Shown here one piece after another: positions 58,275-64,000 of a stretch of 64,000 bases of DNA; within the stretch, counting starts at the first letter, position 1; the number at the start of each line of letters is the position of its first letter. The position numbers were made by a program, and so were the translations under genes. This DNA is from Actinomortierella ambigua. Its lineage: Eukaryota > Mortierellomycota > Mortierellomycetes > Mortierellales > Mortierellaceae. Location of the stretch: the NCBI GenBank assembly GCA_016098155.1, contig JAAAJB010000054.1, forward strand, positions 30,116 through 94,115. The letters are read 5' to 3'. The notes under the pieces are model-generated. The model made no database searches. It saw nothing but the letters and a program-made list of their open reading frames with translations, and had not been told where the DNA came from.

Positions 58275-60455
58275 ATGCATTCGACTGTGTCGTCCATTGT
58301 TCTCATATACCTGCTGGTCGCCCGAACTTGTTGGTTAGCCCCGATTCAGTCAGCACCTGCTCCTCATAGTATCCCATGCGTCAGTCAACAATCTGGCCGT
58401 ACTCATCGACAAGGATTGTCGGCCCCAACGTTGATGCTACCTACTGGCCAGATAGCCTGCCTCCAATGGTCCGTGGGTATACAACATAAAGATGCATTAA
58501 AAACACCGGTGGTAGCCATGCTCTTTACTAGGAATTTCAGTCGCTCGGAGAACACAGGCAATGGTGATGTGACCAGGAACATCACCCTTGGCCCGATAGA
58601 AGAGGCTCCGAACGAGAAGTCGACTCTTTTTATGAGGCGCGACAAGCAAAAAGTCACAGTCTTTTGGGATACTCCCACTTCCTTTTGCTTCTCTGGCCAG
58701 GAATCGGCAGATTTTTGCAACACGGTTGTTCAAGTCTGCATTTTACCTGCTCGATACAAGCCTCCCGCCACCTCGCGTGGTAGAAACTCGAATCCATCCG
58801 TGCCTTCACCTCTGCGAATGACCTCATCCAACGCAGCATCTCACTCGAGCCTCGATCCATCGGCCTGCATCGTAACTACTCTGCCTTTTATTGTCCATCG
58901 AGGGCATCTCTCCACCCCAACACAGTCCCTTCAGCCCACGCAGTCTGCAATACCGGGAAAGCAAAGAGATGGATACTATGGCAACACCACAGACCCAGAG
59001 GCCCAACTTGACAATATTGGTGTGGTCAAGTCGGCGGACGACGACTATGTAGTGTATTTAACATCTGGTCAGTTGGGCCTTGTTTTGGGCTTGATGGCAG
59101 CTTTTCTTCTATTCTTGATGGCGTTGGTTGTGGTCCTTTGCTGCGTCTACAAACGTCGTCTCTACCACCGGCAACGTTTTCATTCTTCATCTTCGATGTC
59201 CAGCAGAAGCAGTGTTAGTAGTAGAGGTAGCCACAGCGACAACGGCAACAATAGCAGTAGCAACAACATGGGCGATAGCAACGATGATACCGCCTATGAC
59301 TCTCATCAGAGCTCGACTAATCATGGCACCAACAATGCTAACAACAGCAGCAGACATCGTCGTAGCACGACGGCTCGCCTTGGTCGACGCCTCATGATGT
59401 GGCGAGATTCTGTACTGGGCATTGATGGCACCACGACAACCAACGCTACTCAGCAATCATCACCATTGCAACAATCGACTCAGTCCACGTTGTACAATGG
59501 CTTTGCGGATGGCCGTAGCCTACCTCAAGGACCGAGTGCTGGAAGACCATCGTCACGAAGAACGAACCACAGCAGCGTTGTCGCCGCCACCACATCAGTC
59601 GTGAGCCAGAGCTCACAAAGTACTGCTACTGCAACGGTGCCGTTTGGTATTCGACGAATCCCTGTTCAACAGGGCGGCGCACGCGGCAGGCTGTCGAGTC
59701 TGGCACCATCAAACACAACTACCCCAGCAGCCACCCCGACAGCGCCTTTATTTCAAGCAGTGGGTCTACCTCAGGCTACACACCCACCACCTCCATCACC
59801 ACCATCCTTGCCATGGCCAAGACAAAGCCAAGGCTTATTGCCTACCCCTCCTCCTCCAACCCGACCACCAAGGGTTCGTCGTGTTCCTGTAGCATTGTCT
59901 TTGACAGTAGGAGGATCAGTCAACACTCCACCTTCCCCTCCTGGCCCTGGAGCATCTGCATCGTTTCCTTTGGGTACTTTTCGAGCCACTGCATCGGCAT
60001 CCTCCTCCTTCTCCACAGCCTCTGACACTGCTGCCGTTGTTGCGAGGAACGGCGCATGTCCAATCGCGGGAGCTCCTACCCCCCTCCCGGCGCCAACCAT
60101 CCCTCCATCGCGCCAACTCATCACCCAACACCCTCTATCGGGTATCAACTCCCACCTTGATACCTCTTCATCTCCTCTATCTGGGCTCAACACATCGCCC
60201 CAGGTTTCAGGTGGCGCCTCCTTGGTGACAGCGTCGTCGTCGTCGGCGTCAGTGGTGGGCGATGCTTGTGGCAGACCCGACGGAGAGAGAGAGGCGAGTA
60301 CAGCAGGGGATGGTGATCCGAATACTACCGCGGAAGGTGCGAGCCAAGGGCGTTCGAGACTGCACGGCCTCGAGGACCGGCTGCGACAATACCAGCTTCA
60401 GTATCGTCAGCAGTATGAAGCGCAGAGTTCAGGCACCATGGACAAGAAACTCTAA
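58275..60455 (+). CDS. type I single-pass membrane protein, sensor-like, 726 residues
   Basis: From ATG at 58275 the protein begins with a classical signal peptide (VSSIVLIYLLVARTCWLAPI). The ectodomain of about 240 residues contains a compact part with several cysteines (IPCVSQQ, IACLQW, FCFSGQ, FCNT, VCILPA) and N-glycosylation sequons (NFS, NIT, NTT). A transmembrane helix spans about 267-290 (LGLVLGLMAAFLLFLMALVV), followed by CCVYKRRLYHRQR. The long cytosolic tail is Ser, Thr, Pro and Asn-rich with PPPP runs. The plan matches a cell-surface sensor or anchor, but the ectodomain family is not recognised. An upstream in-frame ATG at 58179 would bury the signal peptide, so 58275 is preferred. 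No intron is seen. Confidence 0.75.
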   Translation: MHSTVSSIVLIYLLVARTCWLAPIQSAPAPHSIPCVSQQSGRTHRQGLSAPTLMLPTGQIACLQWSVGIQHKDALKTPVVAMLFTRNFSRSENTGNGDVTRNITLGPIEEAPNEKSTLFMRRDKQKVTVFWDTPTSFCFSGQESADFCNTVVQVCILPARYKPPATSRGRNSNPSVPSPLRMTSSNAASHSSLDPSACIVTTLPFIVHRGHLSTPTQSLQPTQSAIPGKQRDGYYGNTTDPEAQLDNIGVVKSADDDYVVYLTSGQLGLVLGLMAAFLLFLMALVVVLCCVYKRRLYHRQRFHSSSSMSSRSSVSSRGSHSDNGNNSSSNNMGDSNDDTAYDSHQSSTNHGTNNANNSSRHRRSTTARLGRRLMMWRDSVLGIDGTTTTNATQQSSPLQQSTQSTLYNGFADGRSLPQGPSAGRPSSRRTNHSSVVAATTSVVSQSSQSTATATVPFGIRRIPVQQGGARGRLSSLAPSNTTTPAATPTAPLFQAVGLPQATHPPPPSPPSLPWPRQSQGLLPTPPPPTRPPRVRRVPVALSLTVGGSVNTPPSPPGPGASASFPLGTFRATASASSSFSTASDTAAVVARNGACPIAGAPTPLPAPTIPPSRQLITQHPLSGINSHLDTSSSPLSGLNTSPQVSGGASLVTASSSSASVVGDACGRPDGEREASTAGDGDPNTTAEGASQGRSRLHGLEDRLRQYQLQYRQQYEAQSSGTMDKKL

Positions 60456-60774
60456 TGAAAGAAAAAATTGGTGGCAACTACATGGGTCGCCATCTCGACG
60501 AAATTCATTTTTTCCATCATTGTCAGCTCCTTGGTTCTTGGCCAGGTACATACATGTCCTTTTCTCGCCTTCCCCATCATTTCCTCTCCCTCATTCTCTG
60601 TTGTCCATCCGTTAATGTCCCCTTCTGTGTCTCTATGATGGAGGACTGACAGCTCGTTTTTTTTATTGGTTGCTGGTTCTTGTTTGGGCCATATAGAACG
60701 CGTCGCGTCCTCCCCCCTCCTGTCTCTCTTTCTCTCCTTCCCCCCTCCCTCACCTTGTTCGCTCTCACTCATCC
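60456..60774. other. short intergenic region
   Basis: About 0.32 kb with CT-rich tracts close to the next ATG. No gene. Confidence 0.5.
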
Positions 60775-60987
60775 ATGGCAGAGTGGGTTACCAATGTTGC
60801 CTCGCTGCTGGTCTGGTTCCTGCTCCTGGGCACACCCCTCTTCCTCCTGGGGGCTATATTCTACTGCGTTGCACGTGGCACAGGCAGCCTGGCCGGAAAG
60901 CTCATCGGCACTACAGCCAAGACGGTCCGCGAGTACCAACGCCAGCAAATGAAGAAGGACAAGAAAGAGCCGCCTCTGGAAGCATAG
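60775..60987 (+). CDS. one-helix membrane microprotein, 70 residues
   Basis: ATG in a good context (CATCCATGGC). A short polar N-terminus (MAEWVTN) is followed by one hydrophobic helix (VASLLVWFLLLGTPLFLLGA, about 8-32) and then an amphipathic, basic tail (KTVREYQRQQMKKDKK) ending EPPLEA. There is no cleavable signal peptide; it is probably a small membrane protein with its basic tail in the cytosol. I do not recognise a family. The next gene starts only 191 nt after its stop, on the same strand. A longer open frame (60666-63170) overlaps it in another phase, but that one starts in a region without ATG and is discarded upstream of 61179. Confidence 0.6.
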   Translation: MAEWVTNVASLLVWFLLLGTPLFLLGAIFYCVARGTGSLAGKLIGTTAKTVREYQRQQMKKDKKEPPLEA

Positions 60988-61178
60988 CCGTATATGTAGA
61001 CCATAGCCTCTTTTTTTTTATCTTGTTGCCAAGGGATTTTCACCCCACACGGACTGCTTTTTTTTGTCACTTTGCCAAGCCAAAAGGCAATGAAACCTCA
61101 TTGAAAGGGCAACCCTCAGTTTTTTTTTCTTTTGTTCCTTTTGTGCCACGCACACATTTCCCGCCCAAAAAACAACAC

Positions 61179-63170
61179 ATGCCAACGCTGATATTCGACA
61201 TCCCAGAGGTGAGGGCCTCCATTGCCTCCCAATTATCGAGCCACGACTTGACGCTCGCGATCAGGGCCAACAAGCAGTGGTTTGAGTGGTTCACGCCGGC
61301 GCTCTGGAAACGTGTGGTCGAGTTTAGTTTTCGTCCGATGGCGCCGCCCAAGCCGAGCGACATTGGGTTCAAGGAGGGCTTGGCCAAGTACGGGCACTGG
61401 TCGCTCCAGTCACTCACCATCTCAACAGAGCATCGTCTGGAGGCCTATCTGGAACACTGTCGCCACCTGTTGGACCTGCGTCTGTTCTTCCCTTACGACC
61501 TCAAGGAACCAGCATCGCCTGACCAGCTCAATCGGCTGGTCTCACTCAATCCTTTGCTCCAATCGTTGGCGATCACGGCGCCGCTCTTTGTCATCGAGCA
61601 TGCCTACTTTGCGCCTCTGAATGCGTTGACGACGCTGTACTTGAACAGGACCTTTGTGAATGTGCATGAGCTCGTCCGGATCCTCGCCTACACGCCCCAT
61701 CTGTCGACCCTTGGCTTTCGCGAGGTCATCTTTGGCCCACGGTTGACCTATCTCGAGGATATTGACGAGGACGCCTTTACGGCCCAGCTCGCGACCCATC
61801 TTCGGCGCAACTTTAATGAAGTGCAGCCTCAACCATCATCCAGCGCAGAAGCAGAAACAGAGGCTGCAGCATCGCCCATAGGAGGACTATTATCACCACC
61901 ACCACCACCATCACCACCAGAAGTACCACCGTCATCACCATCCTTGTTGCCCATTTTACCATGGAAAGAATACCCACGCCTACGCGAGCTCAGCTTCTGG
62001 ACGCCGATGGAGTCATTGGACCTATGGATCCTGTGCAGGCTGCTGGAGCAGACGCCAAGACTCCGTTCACTGACGGTTTGTCTAGGCGAGGAGTATGGGC
62101 TCTGTCCGAGTGTCTGTCGCCAACTGGCGCAACATGTCCCCGAGCTTCAACAGCTCACCCTGTCGGCCGCTTCGCCGCTTTGGGACGACCTCTCTGTCCC
62201 GGCCGTGGCGGCCATGGTGGCAGCTTGCCGAGCCAAACCACTCGAGAGCCTTTCGTTGCATGATTATGTGAACAATACAACAACATCAACAACAACGGTG
62301 TCGTCTCAAGGAAGTATCCACTACCAGCAATACCATCACCATAACCAAGACAGCGCCAGCGAAGGCACCACAGCGAACAGCAACAATGTCGCTGCAGTCA
62401 TCGAGGCATTACCACCATCCTCATTATCACTCTCGACGCCGGTGCAGCTCCAGATGGAGACGTTTGCAGCGACATTGCAACAGGTGCGACTGTACAATTT
62501 CCAAGAGGCCGGCGGGACATGGTTCCCACACCTGACGCGGGAATGCCGGCGGCTGCGGGTGCTCGACATGCGTTTCCCGCTGTCGACGGTGCCGTTCCGA
62601 GAGGTGGCCATGGCGACCTGGAACTGTCGCCTGCTGCAGAAACTGGATCTTGTCGTTGGATTCGAGTCGATGTCGTCGTCGGCATCATCAGCGTCATCAA
62701 TACCACCCGGTGGAGAGAATGCAGAAGGGGAGGCGGAGGATGATGATGATGACCATGAGGAGGAGGAGATGGAGCCGCTGATTGACCAGGATGAGTCGGA
62801 ACAGGGCGACGATCACAATTATGACCCTGCCCATGCGGGTCGTCGTCGTCGTCGTCGCCATCGTCGTCGTCGTTCTCGTGGGGATGTGGACCGAGCGGTC
62901 TTGGAGCACATGTTTTTCGAAAAGCTTTCGAATCTGACGCAGCTAAGAGAACTGAACCTGAAGGGTCCACGGGGTTACAAGGGCAAGAGCACGGACCATC
63001 ATCTAGATCTGACTTTGGACAGTGGGTTGGGGCTCCTGAAGGATCTAGGCGAGATGCGCGAGTTTCGGGTCGTGTCGATGAATCATGCTATTGGATCGGC
63101 GGAGCGCCAGTGGATGGCGACTTACTGGCCACGTCTTCGTGTGTGCGAGATTTGTGCAAGTGAAGCATAG
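61179..63170 (+). CDS. F-box/LRR-like protein, 663 residues
   Basis: Intronless frame from ATG at 61179. The N-terminus (MPTLIFDIPEVRASIASQL, then ANKQWFEWFTPALWKRVVEF) has the F-box pattern. It continues with irregular leucine-rich repeats (LQSLTISTEHRLEAYLEHC, LRELSFWTPMESLDLW, LRVLDMRFPLSTVPF, LRELNLKGPRGYKG). A long acidic and then Arg-rich insertion (about DNA 62735-62880; EEEEMEPLIDQDESEQ then RRRRRRHRRRR) interrupts the repeats. It is likely an SCF ubiquitin-ligase receptor by family; the substrate is unknown. It resembles the protein at 6923-9517 in plan, though identity is low where I could compare. An AATAAA at 63217-63222 follows the stop. Confidence 0.85.
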   Translation: MPTLIFDIPEVRASIASQLSSHDLTLAIRANKQWFEWFTPALWKRVVEFSFRPMAPPKPSDIGFKEGLAKYGHWSLQSLTISTEHRLEAYLEHCRHLLDLRLFFPYDLKEPASPDQLNRLVSLNPLLQSLAITAPLFVIEHAYFAPLNALTTLYLNRTFVNVHELVRILAYTPHLSTLGFREVIFGPRLTYLEDIDEDAFTAQLATHLRRNFNEVQPQPSSSAEAETEAAASPIGGLLSPPPPPSPPEVPPSSPSLLPILPWKEYPRLRELSFWTPMESLDLWILCRLLEQTPRLRSLTVCLGEEYGLCPSVCRQLAQHVPELQQLTLSAASPLWDDLSVPAVAAMVAACRAKPLESLSLHDYVNNTTTSTTTVSSQGSIHYQQYHHHNQDSASEGTTANSNNVAAVIEALPPSSLSLSTPVQLQMETFAATLQQVRLYNFQEAGGTWFPHLTRECRRLRVLDMRFPLSTVPFREVAMATWNCRLLQKLDLVVGFESMSSSASSASSIPPGGENAEGEAEDDDDDHEEEEMEPLIDQDESEQGDDHNYDPAHAGRRRRRRHRRRRSRGDVDRAVLEHMFFEKLSNLTQLRELNLKGPRGYKGKSTDHHLDLTLDSGLGLLKDLGEMREFRVVSMNHAIGSAERQWMATYWPRLRVCEICASEA

Positions 63171-63216
63171 AGGTTGTTGCTCTTTTTAAGGGTCTTCGCT
63201 GAACTTTTGGAAGCGG

Positions 63217-63222
63217 AATAAA
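63217..63222 (+). terminator. poly(A) signal AATAAA of the second F-box gene
   Basis: 47 nt after the stop codon at 63170. Confidence 0.4.
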
Positions 63223-63366
63223 TTCTTTTCTACTTTCAAGCAACATTTCCAAGGAGAGTCATCGAAGGTGATGAATTTGTATGAAGCGATTTGTATCCCG
63301 CGACTAGGAGGGCAAAAGGCATGGTCCACACAGCACACTAGCTTCGTAATAAAAAAAAGGGGGGGA

Positions 63367-63570
63367 CTAGAGTAACGTAAAATGCATGACATCGGGGTAC
63401 TTAATGTGACACGAGGGGTTGACAATCCGGTTCAAGCGGTATCGCGTGTTGGAAGATTGGTGGCGTCGAGGGTGTTCATATCGGCCCCATGGTGCCGCGC
63501 CGATGACCCAATGTGCACTCGCCATGATAGAATTAAGCAGCCATCCTAGGTCGCCTGCGTAGCGGTCCAT
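63367..63570 (-). CDS. possible small or partial gene, 67 residues
   Basis: ATG at 63570, stop at 63367. The sequence (MDRYAGDLGWLLNSIMASAH, then WVIGAAPWGRYEHPRRHQS) looks protein-like and is not repetitive, but I recognise no family and see no promoter. It could be a last exon whose earlier exons lie to the right, or a remnant. Confidence 0.3.
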   Translation of the reverse strand: MDRYAGDLGWLLNSIMASAHWVIGAAPWGRYEHPRRHQSSNTRYRLNRIVNPSCHIKYPDVMHFTLL

Positions 63571-64000
63571 CAGGCCTCCTTTCTCATAAGTATCATAATT
63601 ATATAAACCCCAAAAGCTCCAGCCAGTGCCACTTTACCAACATGCACTTTACCAACATGAATAGGATGGCAGCTGCGACTCGATATTCTTTTTTTCCTAC
63701 CCACACAGGCTTGTCTAACAAACACCCTTCTCTTGTACATATCCCCTCCCCTCCACAGCACATGCACGCGTATGTTTGTACGCCGCCCACCCATCCACAC
63801 ATTAAAAGTACTTTTCACTCACAACATCCAATAGATCCTAATAATAAAACATTGTTATAGTTTGATTGCGAGTAGTAGCATCTAAGCTTTATCGGTTTTT
63901 TACTTGAAGCGGGTAGAAATGGGGGAGGAAGAAACGGCAAGGGATTGTTGGATCCTGGCAAAGATAAGCAGAGAGATGGTGAAGAGGTAGAGACAAATAC
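63571..64000. other. right edge, no gene seen
   Basis: Only short frames, including a repeated CACTTTACCAACATG 15-mer at about 63630-63658. Confidence 0.5.

Noticed and set aside
60666..61178. upstream extension of the second F-box frame
   Set aside because: The open frame continues by chance and translates T- and C-rich leader and the microprotein region in another phase. The F-box starts right at ATG 61179.

Overview
The window is nuclear DNA of a filamentous fungus, most likely an early-diverging (zygomycete-type, Mortierella-like) species. The reasons are spliceosomal introns of roughly 75-540 nt with GT-AG borders, long genes full of polyQ, polyN, His and Ser/Pro tracts, a Zn2Cys6 transcription factor, large divergent F-box/LRR proteins, and many (GA)n, (CT)n and homopolymer tracts. 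The genus is an inference. There is one 10-base N gap (29412-29421). I saw no tRNA, rRNA, CRISPR array or intact transposon.

Left part (1-6.9 kb) is gene-poor. It holds one small intronless gene (1268-1699, minus) with a TATA box and poly(A) signal, two diverged copies of a duplicated unit (around 3.2-3.9 kb and 6.2-6.8 kb), and a decayed XPG/FEN-type nuclease-like gene (4876-5790).

From 6.9 to 19 kb all genes are on the minus strand: an F-box/LRR protein, a three-exon endonuclease/exonuclease/phosphatase (EEP) protein whose catalytic fold is split by about 600 low-complexity residues and which ends in a putative tail anchor, an OPI10/Hikeshi homologue, and protein phosphatase 5. The last two are neighbours and both belong, by family, to chaperone biology (Hsp70 nuclear import and Hsp90 co-chaperone). 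A broken protein-kinase gene lies at 19.7-21 kb.

From 22.8 to 56.4 kb the genes alternate strictly in strand: Rvs161/Hob3 BAR protein (+), Zn2Cys6 factor (-), FUN14 protein (+), single-pass sensor-like membrane protein (-), glutathione S-transferase (+), Iml2/TPR39 protein (-), Msb1/Mug8-like RhoGAP-related protein (+). Convergent gaps are only about 0.45-0.55 kb, while divergent gaps are 3.1-5.4 kb, so the long gene-free stretches are shared upstream regions.

The right end (56-64 kb) is all plus strand: an uncharacterised disordered protein (or more exons of the Msb1-like gene), a second single-pass sensor-like protein, a 70-residue one-helix membrane microprotein and another F-box/LRR protein. 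Polarity, actin and cell-surface genes (Rvs161, Msb1-like, two sensor-like proteins) are over-represented, but nothing proves that they act together. I found no convincing wholly new multi-gene system. The most unusual items are the split EEP protein, the long GC-AG intron of the transcription factor, the EF-hand-like loop in the FUN14 protein, and the decayed nuclease and kinase genes.
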